This document shows, one piece after another, positions 56,828 to 64,000 of a stretch of 64,000 nucleotides of DNA. The notes under the pieces were generated by a model, which searched no databases, was not told the DNA's origin, and saw nothing but the letters and a program-made list of their open reading frames with translations. The position numbers were made by a program, and so were the translations under genes. Source of the DNA: an uncultured Bacteroidota bacterium (GTDB taxonomy: Bacteria; Bacteroidota; Bacteroidia; Bacteroidales; VadinHA17); the NCBI GenBank assembly GCA_903844815.1, contig CAIMVD010000309.1, forward strand, positions 1-64,000, written 5' to 3'. Within the stretch, counting starts at the first letter, position 1, and every line of letters begins with the position of its first letter.

Positions 56828-58067
56828 GTGGAAAGAAACTGAAATTGGACGAATACCAATTGATTGGGACTTGAAGACGGTTGATGAAATTAAATCCCCA
56901 GAAAAGAAATCAATAATTTCAGGGCCATTTGGTTCAAATATCAGTGCAAAATATTTTGTAGAGGCTGGTGTACCTGTAATTAGAGGGAATAATTTATCTC
57001 TTGATATAAATAGGAAATTTAATGACTCCGGTTTTGTATTTATAACTGATGAAAAAGCGAATGAATTAGGTACTTGGGCAGAAAAGAATGACATAATTTT
57101 TACAGCCGTTGGCACAATTGGGCAGGTTGGAATTCTAACAGGCAAAGAATCATTTCAAAAATATATTATCTCTAATAAACAGCTTAGGCTAAGAATAAAT
57201 AAGGAAATAATTGAACCTCTTTATGCATATTATTGGTTTGCAAGTCCAACAATGGCAGATATAATTCTACAGAGAAATACAGGTTCAAGTGTTCCTTTAA
57301 TCAACCTCTCTGTTTTAAAATCTCTTTTAATTCCTTTACCTCCTCAAAATGAAAGAGTTAAGATATTGAGTATCTTAAAAAGTTTAGATGATAAAATAGA
57401 CCTGCTGCACCGCCAAAACGCCACATTGGAAGCCATGGCCAAAACGCTTTTCAGACAGTGGTTTGTGGAGGAAGCGAAGGAGGATTGGGAGGAATTTAAA
57501 GTGAGTAGAATTGCAGAACACTTGAAGGTTAATGTAATACCATCAAAACAACCATTAGCTTTTTACCATCACTATAGTTTGCCTGCTTTTGATGCAGGTC
57601 AAAATCCTATTAGAGAGACGGGAATTGAAATTCTAAGCCATAAGTACAGAGTTTTTTCTGAATCAATCTTGGTTTCGAAGTTGAATCCAAGATCCCCCAG
57701 AATTTGGGCAATTGGAACAGACCTAAAAGACAATTCAATCTGTTCAACTGAATTCCAGGTATTTAAACCAAAAGACAACCTCTTATTTGGATATTTATTT
57801 TTTCTATTGAAATCCGATGACGCAAAAAATGCATTAGAAATGGCTGCATCAGGAACGAGCGGAAGTCATCAAAGAGTCAGACCTGAGGATATATCAAACA
57901 TACCATTCGCATTGCCAAATATTGATCTAGCAATTGAATTCTCAAAAAAAGTACAACCACTTCTAAATAAAATCAACAAGAACCAAACTCAAGCCCGCAC
58001 CCTCACGGCCCTTCGGGATACTTTATTGCCGAAGTTGATGAGCGGGGAGGTTAGGGTGGAAATGTAA
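56820..58067 (+). CDS. hsdS: Type I restriction specificity subunit
   Basis: 415 aa. Two target-recognition domains separated by conserved helices: TRD1 about 5-185, then LPPQNERVKILSILKSLDDK plus KTLFRQWFVEE, TRD2 about 225-380, then a C-terminal helical repeat ending TLLPKLMSGEVRVEM. It sets the bipartite recognition sequence of the HsdMRS complex. The TRDs are visibly richer in A+T than the conserved helical parts and hsdM, as expected for exchanged segments. Confidence 0.95.
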   Translation: MSEWKETEIGRIPIDWDLKTVDEIKSPEKKSIISGPFGSNISAKYFVEAGVPVIRGNNLSLDINRKFNDSGFVFITDEKANELGTWAEKNDIIFTAVGTIGQVGILTGKESFQKYIISNKQLRLRINKEIIEPLYAYYWFASPTMADIILQRNTGSSVPLINLSVLKSLLIPLPPQNERVKILSILKSLDDKIDLLHRQNATLEAMAKTLFRQWFVEEAKEDWEEFKVSRIAEHLKVNVIPSKQPLAFYHHYSLPAFDAGQNPIRETGIEILSHKYRVFSESILVSKLNPRSPRIWAIGTDLKDNSICSTEFQVFKPKDNLLFGYLFFLLKSDDAKNALEMAASGTSGSHQRVRPEDISNIPFALPNIDLAIEFSKKVQPLLNKINKNQTQARTLTALRDTLLPKLMSGEVRVEM

Positions 58068-58098
58068 TAAAAACTATTAACCATTAAACTAACAATTT

Positions 58099-58476
58099 AT
58101 GCCATTAGAGCCCACTTGGATAGACGCTACAGAAATTCTTATAAAAGAGGTTAAGGGAATTTTTAACAGAAAAGCAAAGAGAAAAGAAAAAGCCTTCGAG
58201 GCAATTGAAGCAATTAATAGAGCAGCAAACAGAACATCAATATACATTTCCAAGAATAAAAAAGGCACATACAAATCGAATTTAGAACTTTCAGATTTAT
58301 GGTTAGAGACAGCCACAAAAGTTCGAGACCTTGATGTTTCTTTGTATAACCAGTTACTATATAAAGCTGAATACTGGTCAAATCCTGCAAGCTGGAGCGA
58401 TAACGATGTGAAAAAAGCGAAAATTGGATTGTTGGAGATAAAGAGAGCTGCTCAGGAAATACTTAAAAAGAAGTAA
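58099..58476 (+). CDS. Unknown small helical protein
   Basis: 125 aa, not recognised. Lys/Ala-rich and probably all helical (KEKAFEAIEAINRAANRTS; a C-terminal KAKIGLLEIKRAAQEILKKK helix). No signal or membrane segment. AT-rich compared with hsdM. It lies 31 nt after hsdS in the same direction and is followed by a decayed hsdR start, which suggests accessory cargo of the RM locus. Confidence 0.65.
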   Translation: MPLEPTWIDATEILIKEVKGIFNRKAKRKEKAFEAIEAINRAANRTSIYISKNKKGTYKSNLELSDLWLETATKVRDLDVSLYNQLLYKAEYWSNPASWSDNDVKKAKIGLLEIKRAAQEILKKK

Positions 58477-58503
58477 AGATCAATCTAAATTTCCTCTGTC
58501 CAC

Positions 58504-58668
58504 ATGACTCGGATCACTGAAAACCACATCGAACTTTTGGCCAAACAACGTCTCGAATCGTTGGGTTATCATTTCCGCGGCCGTAACAAAGTTAAAGTGG
58601 AACACGGCCACAGTATGGATAGGGTTTTCTTTCCGGAGGATGATACTTTTACGACAATGATATGGTAA
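58504..58668 (+). pseudogene. hsdR 5'-end remnant 1
   Basis: A 54-codon ORF whose first 23 or so residues (TENHIELLAKQRLESLGYH) match the N terminus of the real HsdR at 61918 (TENLIELLAIQHLESLGYH). After that the frame reads unrelated sequence and stops at TAA 58668. Interpreted as a broken duplicate of the hsdR start. Confidence 0.75.
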
Positions 58669-58731
58669 GAATTAAAGGTCAACGATGTATGGGGTAATGA
58701 AAAAGAATCACAGAAAATAAAAAGAAAATAT

Positions 58732-59445
58732 ATGAGAACCGAATACAATATATACTGCGATGAAAGTTGTCATTTACAAAATGACGATAGCAATGTAATG
58801 GTGTTGGGTGCTGCCTGGTGTTCAAAAACAGTAAAAGAAGAAGTTTTTGGCCGTATCCGTGAAATAAAACAAAAACATGGGTTTAAGCCCGATTTTGAAA
58901 TAAAATGGAACAAGGTTTCGAAAGCCAAAACCGATTTTTACATCGAACTCATAAATTACTTTTTCGATGATGATCATCTTCATTTCAGGGCATTGGTTGT
59001 CCCCGACAAAAAAGCACTGAACCACGAGGCATTTAATCAGGATCACGATACGTTTTATTACAAAATGTATTTCGATCTTTTGAAAGTTATCCTCTCGCCT
59101 GATTGCGCCTACAACATATACATCGACATAAAAGACACCCGTAGTCAGGAAAAAGTCATGAAATTGCAGAATGTTTTGAGAAACAATCATTATGACTATC
59201 ACAACCAGATCATACGAAAAATACAACAGGTTCATTCTCATGAAGTAGAGTTGCTCCAAATAACCGATATGCTTTCCGGGGCAATCTCGTACCTGCACAG
59301 AGGATTGTCAGGAAACGAAGCCAAACTGAAGATTATTGAAAAAATCAGGGCACGGTCGGGCTACAGTTTATTAAAATCGACCCTGTTCAAAGAGGACAAA
59401 ATGAACATTTTTATTTGGAAATCAAGAACTGTAACCAATGGCTGA
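58732..59445 (+). CDS. DUF3800 domain protein
   Basis: 237 aa. The N-terminal YNIYCDESCH and the later IYIDIKDTRS, LLQITDMLSGAI and NIFIWKSR segments fit DUF3800, a family with an RNase H-like fold found in phages and defence islands. The Asp/Glu residues of the N-terminal strand (CDES) and of LQITDMLSGA are candidates for metal binding. It overlaps the next gene by 8 nt, so the two form a pair. Function unknown; a defence nuclease is plausible. Confidence 0.8.
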   Translation: MRTEYNIYCDESCHLQNDDSNVMVLGAAWCSKTVKEEVFGRIREIKQKHGFKPDFEIKWNKVSKAKTDFYIELINYFFDDDHLHFRALVVPDKKALNHEAFNQDHDTFYYKMYFDLLKVILSPDCAYNIYIDIKDTRSQEKVMKLQNVLRNNHYDYHNQIIRKIQQVHSHEVELLQITDMLSGAISYLHRGLSGNEAKLKIIEKIRARSGYSLLKSTLFKEDKMNIFIWKSRTVTNG

Positions 59446-59953
59446 AATGGGAATAGTTTTGCCCGAATTGATATTGCTTGAAAATTTCGGCGGCGATTAT
59501 AAGAATTTCATTCAAGCTGTTTATATGGCGTTCCACCGTGATTTTGTACAGCATAAAACAAAATTCAGGGGCGAAGAACTTCGATTAAAATGGCATCCGA
59601 TTTATCAGGCTAAAGCATACACCTTTTATCATATGACCCACAAAGGAGACGATGAACAAAACCGCGAACCTGATTTGCGGCGCTGTGAGCGTATGCCTTG
59701 GGCGAGGCCGGTAATTGAGAATTGCGACATGTGGAATTTGAAGATATGGCCACAAATCCGTAAAGGATCAAATCGACTTTGCATCTGGCTAGATATGGAG
59801 GATGATCCTGATTACATAATAATATTAGATGTGCGTAAAGACTATAAACTCTTATGGACAGCTTTTGTACTGGAATACGAACATGAAAAACGGAAGAAAC
59901 AAAAGGAATATGAGGAATGGATTAAAACGCTGAAATCGCCAGGTAAAACCTGA
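59438..59953 (+). CDS. Unknown protein paired with DUF3800
   Basis: 171 aa, not recognised. Soluble, rich in aromatic and charged residues (MPWARPVIENCDMWNLKIW, RLCIWLDMEDDPDYIIILDV), with a Lys/Glu helix at the C terminus. Its start lies within the end of the DUF3800 gene, which suggests a functional pair. The last gene before the second hsdR remnant. Confidence 0.7.
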   Translation: MAEMGIVLPELILLENFGGDYKNFIQAVYMAFHRDFVQHKTKFRGEELRLKWHPIYQAKAYTFYHMTHKGDDEQNREPDLRRCERMPWARPVIENCDMWNLKIWPQIRKGSNRLCIWLDMEDDPDYIIILDVRKDYKLLWTAFVLEYEHEKRKKQKEYEEWIKTLKSPGKT

Positions 59954-60036
59954 CGACTTCGTAACTCCTTTAACACATGGTTAATGAGATGAAACAAATG
60001 TAGTATGCTTTTTATTGAAATGCAAATTTATTTTCA

Positions 60037-60160
60037 ATGACAACAAAAATAACCGAATGAGCTATAGAACTTCTGGCCATCCAACGCCTGTAATCGTTTG
60101 GTTACCAAAAGGGTTCAGGGAGATGACTGTGACAGATCTGGTTTGGCTCATTGACCATAG
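60037..60160 (+). pseudogene. hsdR 5'-end remnant 2
   Basis: ATG 60037 opens MTTKITE, then TGA (60058), then AIELLAIQRL, then TAA (60091) and SFGY, aligned to the HsdR N terminus. After an internal deletion it continues with sequence like the region around residue 108 of HsdR (AAAAGGGTTCAGGGAGATGA versus the intact copy's AAACGGGTTCATGGTGATGA), then GTTTGGCTCATTGAC. Two stops and a deletion make it dead. Confidence 0.8.
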
Positions 60161-60165
60161 AAATC

Positions 60166-60317
60166 TGAGCCTGCTCCGAAAAGTCTTTTTTTGCCACCAA
60201 GGCGCAAAGGCACGAAGACACGCCAATGTAATTCATTAATATTATGCTCTTTGTGAGCCTTAGCGTCTTCGTGCCTTTGTGGCAATTGTATTTATTGTCT
60301 TTTTCGGAGTGGGCTCA
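60166..60317. repeat. Nested inverted-repeat element (MITE-like)
   Basis: Outer arms TGAGCCTGCTCCGAAAA (60166-60182) and TTTTCGGAGTGGGCTCA (60301-60317); inner arms GGCACGAAGACAC and GTCTTCGTGCCTTTGTGGCA. About 150 bp, no ORF. It directly abuts the hsdR remnant. Confidence 0.8.
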
Positions 60318-60460
60318 AATCTTTACTTTCAAAGTTTTTGGGATTTTTTATAGCCCGGTTCTCTTAGTTGGGAGATACGAGTAAAATTGATAGCAGAAAA
60401 AATATTACAATTATTTTATAAATCATTAACCTGATAGGTAAATATATTTATAACTTAGCG

Positions 60461-60793
60461 ATGAATATATCCTATAAAAATAATAAGCTGGAACAATCGC
60501 TTACAATAGACAGAAACATCATAAAAAGCTATGGTGGTTTATCAAAGAAGATAAAACAGCGTTTGGAACAACTTAAGGCAGCAAATGATTTATGAATTAT
60601 AGCATAAATGCCGGTATTGCGTTTACACACTTACAAAGGAGATCTATTGGGAGAATGGACAATTAACATACAGGAGAACTGGCGAATTTGCTTCGAAATT
60701 GACCAGGATCCCATACCAAAATCAGACGACGGAGGTGTCAACCTGAATATGGTTACAGCGATTAAGATTTTATCGGTGGAAGACCCTCATTAA
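60461..60793 (+). pseudogene. HigB/RelE-type toxin gene with two nonsense codons
   Basis: A single frame from ATG 60461 to TAA 60793 would encode about 110 aa of a HigB-type RelE-fold toxin. The N-terminal half reads SYKNNKLEQSL and LSKKIKQRLEQLKAANDL, the C-terminal half LRLHTYKGDLLGEWTIN and WRICFEI, matching the LxGDRxGxW and WRIxF pattern of HigB. Between them are in-frame TGA (60593) and TAA (60605), 12 nt apart. The reading frame is otherwise intact, so these are recent inactivating substitutions. ATG 60608 could start a 61-aa C-terminal fragment. Confidence 0.8.
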
Positions 60794-60810
60794 AACAAGA
60801 AACTACAACA

Positions 60811-61914
60811 ATGACCGATTTAGAAGCAAAAAAACTACTACTATCAACTCCAGGTGATACAATTCAGGAAACTATTGATGAAATAGGTATGTCGCAGGCA
60901 GAACTGGCGGAGCGATTAGGAAGGTCGGTACCTAAACTCAACGAATTGATTAAAGGCAAAGCTCCGATTACAAAAGAAACAGCAACCAAATTAGAATATG
61001 TCTTAGGTATTCCTGCCAGTTTTTGGATCAATCTGGAACGTCAGTATCAGGACGAACTCCTTGAGATTGAGCAAATGGAATATCTGGAACAATGCACCGA
61101 TTGGGTTTTATCATTTCCCTTGTTAAACCTTAAAAAGCTGGGAATTTTACCCAACACTAACAGCAAACCTGAATTGTCAGCAACCCTTTTAAAGTTTTTC
61201 AGGGTAGCTTCTCCTAACCAATGGTCAGATATTTATAAAGGCAGCTCGCTGGCTTTCAAAATTGACCTTCGGCATACTGCAGAACCAGAGGCCATTTCGG
61301 TTTGGTTACGTTTCGGTGAATTGCAGGCGGAGAAATTAACGTTAAAGACTTTCGACAAAAAAATCATACGCGAAAACATTGACCAGATACAAGCCCTGTC
61401 CTATGCGCACCCTGAAGAGTGGTTAGGCAAATTACAACAAATTTGTGCCATGTGTGGAATAGCTTTGGTATTTACACCCTGTATTGCTAAAGCGCCTATT
61501 TACGGTGCAACACGTTGGATAAAGAATAATACCTTACCACTAATTCAGATAACTGACAGGCAAAAAGATTACAATGCTTTTTGGTTTACTTTTTATCACG
61601 AGTTAGCCCATATTCTCTTTCACGGTAAAAAAGAAATTTTTATCGATGGTTTGGATAGTATTGTGCCCGATAAAGAAAAGGAAGAACAGGCTGATGCCTT
61701 TGCATCACGTATGTTATTATCTGAAAAAGAACGCAATGAATTGTTTCAATATTCAAAATTCAATACGGACCTGATAATTCATTTTAGTGAAAAATTCAAA
61801 AAACATCCCGGGATTATTGTAGCCCAGCTTCAAAGACAATACAATAATCTGTATAAAGATGTACGCCTGAACAGCCTTAAAACGAAGGTAGTATTTACCG
61901 AATTGATTGTATAA
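60811..61914 (+). CDS. HigA-like antitoxin with ImmA/IrrE metallopeptidase domain
   Basis: 367 aa. N-terminal XRE helix-turn-helix (about 20-80; MSQAELAERLGRSVPKLNEL) and C-terminal ImmA/IrrE-type domain with FYHELAHILFH (HExxH, about 263). Long HigA proteins of this form follow HigB genes and repress the operon. The gene is intact although the toxin upstream is broken, 17 nt away. The peptidase half may cleave a repressor, or be only structural. Confidence 0.88.
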   Translation: MTDLEAKKLLLSTPGDTIQETIDEIGMSQAELAERLGRSVPKLNELIKGKAPITKETATKLEYVLGIPASFWINLERQYQDELLEIEQMEYLEQCTDWVLSFPLLNLKKLGILPNTNSKPELSATLLKFFRVASPNQWSDIYKGSSLAFKIDLRHTAEPEAISVWLRFGELQAEKLTLKTFDKKIIRENIDQIQALSYAHPEEWLGKLQQICAMCGIALVFTPCIAKAPIYGATRWIKNNTLPLIQITDRQKDYNAFWFTFYHELAHILFHGKKEIFIDGLDSIVPDKEKEEQADAFASRMLLSEKERNELFQYSKFNTDLIIHFSEKFKKHPGIIVAQLQRQYNNLYKDVRLNSLKTKVVFTELIV

Positions 61915-61917
61915 GCT

Positions 61918-64000
61918 ATGCCCCGGATCACCGAAAACCTAATTGAACTACTGGCCATCCAACATCTGGAATCGCTGGGTTACCACTACCTGTATGGACC
62001 GGATATCGCTCCCGATGCTTCGCCAAGTTCAGCAACAGGAGCCATTACAGATGATATCAGAGATTCATTTGAGCAGGTTTTGTTACTCAACAGACTTAAA
62101 AAAGCTGTTCGGAAAATAAATCCGGGTATTCCGGCAGATGCACAAAACGAAGCCATCAAGGAAATTCAGCGTATTGCTTCTCCAGAATTACTGGCAAACA
62201 ACGAGACTTTTCATCGTTTGCTTACCGAAGGAATTCCGGTTACCAAACGGGTTCATGGTGATGACCGCGGCGACCGGGTTTGGCTTATTGACTTCAAAAA
62301 TCCAACCAACAACGAATTTCTGGTGGTAAATCAATTCACCATTGTTGAGAATCATCAAAATAAACGTCCGGATATCCTTCTGTTTGTAAATGGCATTCCG
62401 CTGGTTGTGATCGAATTAAAAAATGCGGCTGACGAAAAAGCAAATGTTCATTCGGCTTTCCGGCAAATAGAAACATATAAAGCAATTATTCCCAGCCTGT
62501 TTACTTTCAATGGCTTCAACGTCATTTCCGATGGTCTGGAAGCCAAAGCCGGTTCTTTATCTGCCGGGTTCAGCCGTTACATGGCCTGGAAAACTGCCGA
62601 TGGAAAAACAGAAGCCTCTCATCTGGTTGGTCAGCTTGAAACCCTGATCCAGGGAATGCTGAATAAAGAAACCCTTATCGACCTGATCCGGCATTTCATT
62701 GTATTCGAAAAATCGAAAAAGGTTGAGCCTTTAGCGAAATCCCGGGACGAAGGACCCGGGAAAGATTCAGATACCGGAATCACCACAATTTCAACAGTCA
62801 AAAAAATAGCAGCCTACCATCAGTATTACGCCGTCAATCGTGCTGTAGAATCTACAATCCGTGCCACCGGATTTCGTCAAGACAAGGCATGCCTTGTCCC
62901 TAATCCCGATATCATTCAGGAATCCCCCGAATCCTATGGTCTGCCAGGGGTTCGCAAACAACCTGTCGGTGACCGGAAAGGTGGGGTTGTCTGGCATACC
63001 CAGGGAAGTGGAAAATCCCTTTCAATGGTATTCTATACCGGCAAAATCGTTTTGGCATTGGATAATCCAACCATTCTGGTCATCACCGACCGCAACGATC
63101 TGGATGATCAGTTGTTCGATACCTTCGCAGCTTCCAAACAATTGCTTCGGCAGGAACCCGTCCAGGCAGATGACCGGAACCAGTTAAAAGATTTGCTGAA
63201 AGTAGCTTCCGGAGGTGTTGTATTTACAACCATTCAGAAATTCCAACCGGATGCTTCGACAAGCTCAGCAACCCCCGCTTTTTACGAGATGTTATCAGAG
63301 CGAAGAAACATTGTGGTGATAGCGGATGAAGCCCATCGCACACAATATGGCTTCAGTGCAAAAACAATTGACGACAAAGATGAAAAGGGAAATGTAATCG
63401 GAAAGAAAATCGTTTACGGTTTTGCCAAATATATGCGCGATGCGTTGCCAAATGCCACTTATTTAGGTTTTACAGGGACTCCCATTGAAAATACCGATGT
63501 TAACACACCAGCAGTTTTCGGGAACTATGTTGACATCTACGACATTGCCCAGGCTGTTGAGGATGGAGCTACAGTCAGAATTTATTACGAAAGTCGTCTG
63601 GCTAAAGTCAATCTAAGCGAGGAAGGTAAAAAGCTTGTGGATGAACTGGACAAAGAACTTGATCAGGAAGATTTATCCTCCACACAAAAGGCCAAAGCTA
63701 AATGGACACAACTTGAAGCCCTGGTTGGAAGTGAAAACCGGATCCTCAATATTGCCAAAGATATTATTACTCATTTTGAGCAAAGGCAGGAAGTCTTTGA
63801 AGGCAAGGGCATGATCGTTTCGATGAGCCGCCGCATTGCAGCCGACCTTTATCATGCCGTTATAAAACTTCGGCCGGAATGGCATTCAGCCGATCTGAAT
63901 AAGGGTGTAATTAAAGTTGTAATGACTTCTGCATCATCTGACGGTCCGAAGATAGCCAGACACCATACCACCAAAGAACAGAGAAGAACGCTGGCTGAAC
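61918..64000 (+). CDS. hsdR: Type I restriction subunit R (partial, runs off the window)
   Basis: At least 694 codons open to the window end; the C terminus is missing. N-terminal PD-(D/E)XK nuclease: RPDILLFVNGIPLVVIELKN (about 151-170) holds the Asp and ExK. SF2 motor: HTQGSGKS (about 360), VITDRNDLDDQLFD, VVIADEAHRTQYG (about 470) and YLGFTGTP. It cuts DNA remotely after ATP-driven translocation by HsdMRS. Several palindromic elements are read in frame: 62017-62036, 62740-62761, 62881-62898 and 63253-63271. ATG 61918 is 3 nt after the HigA-like stop. Confidence 0.95.
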   Translation, partial: MPRITENLIELLAIQHLESLGYHYLYGPDIAPDASPSSATGAITDDIRDSFEQVLLLNRLKKAVRKINPGIPADAQNEAIKEIQRIASPELLANNETFHRLLTEGIPVTKRVHGDDRGDRVWLIDFKNPTNNEFLVVNQFTIVENHQNKRPDILLFVNGIPLVVIELKNAADEKANVHSAFRQIETYKAIIPSLFTFNGFNVISDGLEAKAGSLSAGFSRYMAWKTADGKTEASHLVGQLETLIQGMLNKETLIDLIRHFIVFEKSKKVEPLAKSRDEGPGKDSDTGITTISTVKKIAAYHQYYAVNRAVESTIRATGFRQDKACLVPNPDIIQESPESYGLPGVRKQPVGDRKGGVVWHTQGSGKSLSMVFYTGKIVLALDNPTILVITDRNDLDDQLFDTFAASKQLLRQEPVQADDRNQLKDLLKVASGGVVFTTIQKFQPDASTSSATPAFYEMLSERRNIVVIADEAHRTQYGFSAKTIDDKDEKGNVIGKKIVYGFAKYMRDALPNATYLGFTGTPIENTDVNTPAVFGNYVDIYDIAQAVEDGATVRIYYESRLAKVNLSEEGKKLVDELDKELDQEDLSSTQKAKAKWTQLEALVGSENRILNIAKDIITHFEQRQEVFEGKGMIVSMSRRIAADLYHAVIKLRPEWHSADLNKGVIKVVMTSASSDGPKIARHHTTKEQRRTLAE
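62740..62761. repeat. Palindrome in hsdR (CCCGGG arms)
   Basis: TCCCGGG acgaagga CCCGGGA inside the hsdR frame, read as SRDEGPGK. It lies in a region between the nuclease and motor domains. Confidence 0.75.
62881..62898. repeat. Perfect palindrome in hsdR
   Basis: GACAAGGCATGCCTTGTC is a perfect 18-bp palindrome read in frame as DKACLV just ahead of the helicase Walker A region. Confidence 0.85.
63253..63271. repeat. CTTCGACAAGCTCAG element in hsdR
   Basis: GCTTCGACAAGCTCAGCAA, read as ASTSSA. Same family as hsdM copies at 55456 and 55615 (the latter in reverse orientation) and a degraded copy at 62017-62036 in hsdR. Confidence 0.8.

Larger units (their letters stand above)
59954..60460. 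other. Intergenic: hsdR remnant and nested inverted repeat
   Basis: No functional gene. Holds the second hsdR remnant (60037-60160) and a MITE-like inverted repeat (60166-60317). The rest, 60318-60460, is AT-rich and probably contains the toxin promoter, although no consensus was found. Confidence 0.6.

Noticed and set aside
60608..60793. A free-standing 61-aa toxin gene
   Set aside because: It is the C-terminal half of a HigB frame that continues upstream to ATG 60461 through two nonsense codons, so it is described as part of a pseudogene.

Overview
The window reads as chromosomal DNA of a Bacteroidota bacterium, probably of the Bacteroidales or a near relative. The evidence is moderate, AT-leaning composition, several promoters of the Bacteroidetes type (TTG, about 19-23 nt, TAnnTTTG), several TTG starts, weak Shine-Dalgarno signals, and characteristic families: CHAT-TPR protein, DUF349 protein, AddAB-like helicase/nuclease pair, carboxynorspermidine pathway, and a GH3/beta-lactamase fusion. 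No rRNA, CRISPR array, integrase or classical IS element was seen. The assignment is inference from gene content.

1-14 kb: a periplasmic TPR-CHAT protein converges on and overlaps an ECF sigma factor. Next come a C39-peptidase ABC exporter with its HlyD-type adaptor, a small membrane protein, a DUF349 protein, CTP synthase and YidC. 14-17.4 kb: a lysC-lysA operon preceded by what looks like a complete lysine attenuator (Lys-rich leader peptide, nested antiterminator, overlapping terminator), then two tRNA-Leu genes ending at a strong terminator.

17.4-25.4 kb: a peptidoglycan-recycling island. A GH3/beta-lactamase fusion, MurQ etherase and a BadF-type sugar kinase lie on the minus strand. A NagX/DUF5009 membrane protein, an AmgK-like sugar kinase and a MurU-like nucleotidyltransferase lie on the plus strand. 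The catabolic (MurQ) and salvage (AmgK-MurU) routes for MurNAc therefore sit side by side. 25-44.5 kb is mostly housekeeping: TrkH, carboxy(nor)spermidine dehydrogenase and decarboxylase, SDR, EamA transporter, M1 peptidase, MnmA, AddA-like and AddB-like proteins around a radical SAM gene, RibH, a TPR membrane protein, an HsmA-like membrane protein and a HEPN/MNT toxin-antitoxin pair.

44.6-54 kb holds two adjacent giant genes (1623 and 1460 aa) whose products I do not recognise. They are the best candidates for an undescribed system. 54-64 kb is a type I restriction-modification locus: hsdM, an ORF6N-PLD-like gene, hsdS, and hsdR running off the window. Between hsdS and hsdR are a small unknown gene, a DUF3800 gene with an unknown partner, and a higBA-type module whose toxin carries two nonsense codons. 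Two decayed copies of the hsdR 5' end lie among these accessory genes, suggesting stepwise insertion beside hsdR. Short palindromic elements are scattered through the window and several sit in frame inside genes, notably in hsdM, hsdR and at the 3' end of the radical SAM gene.
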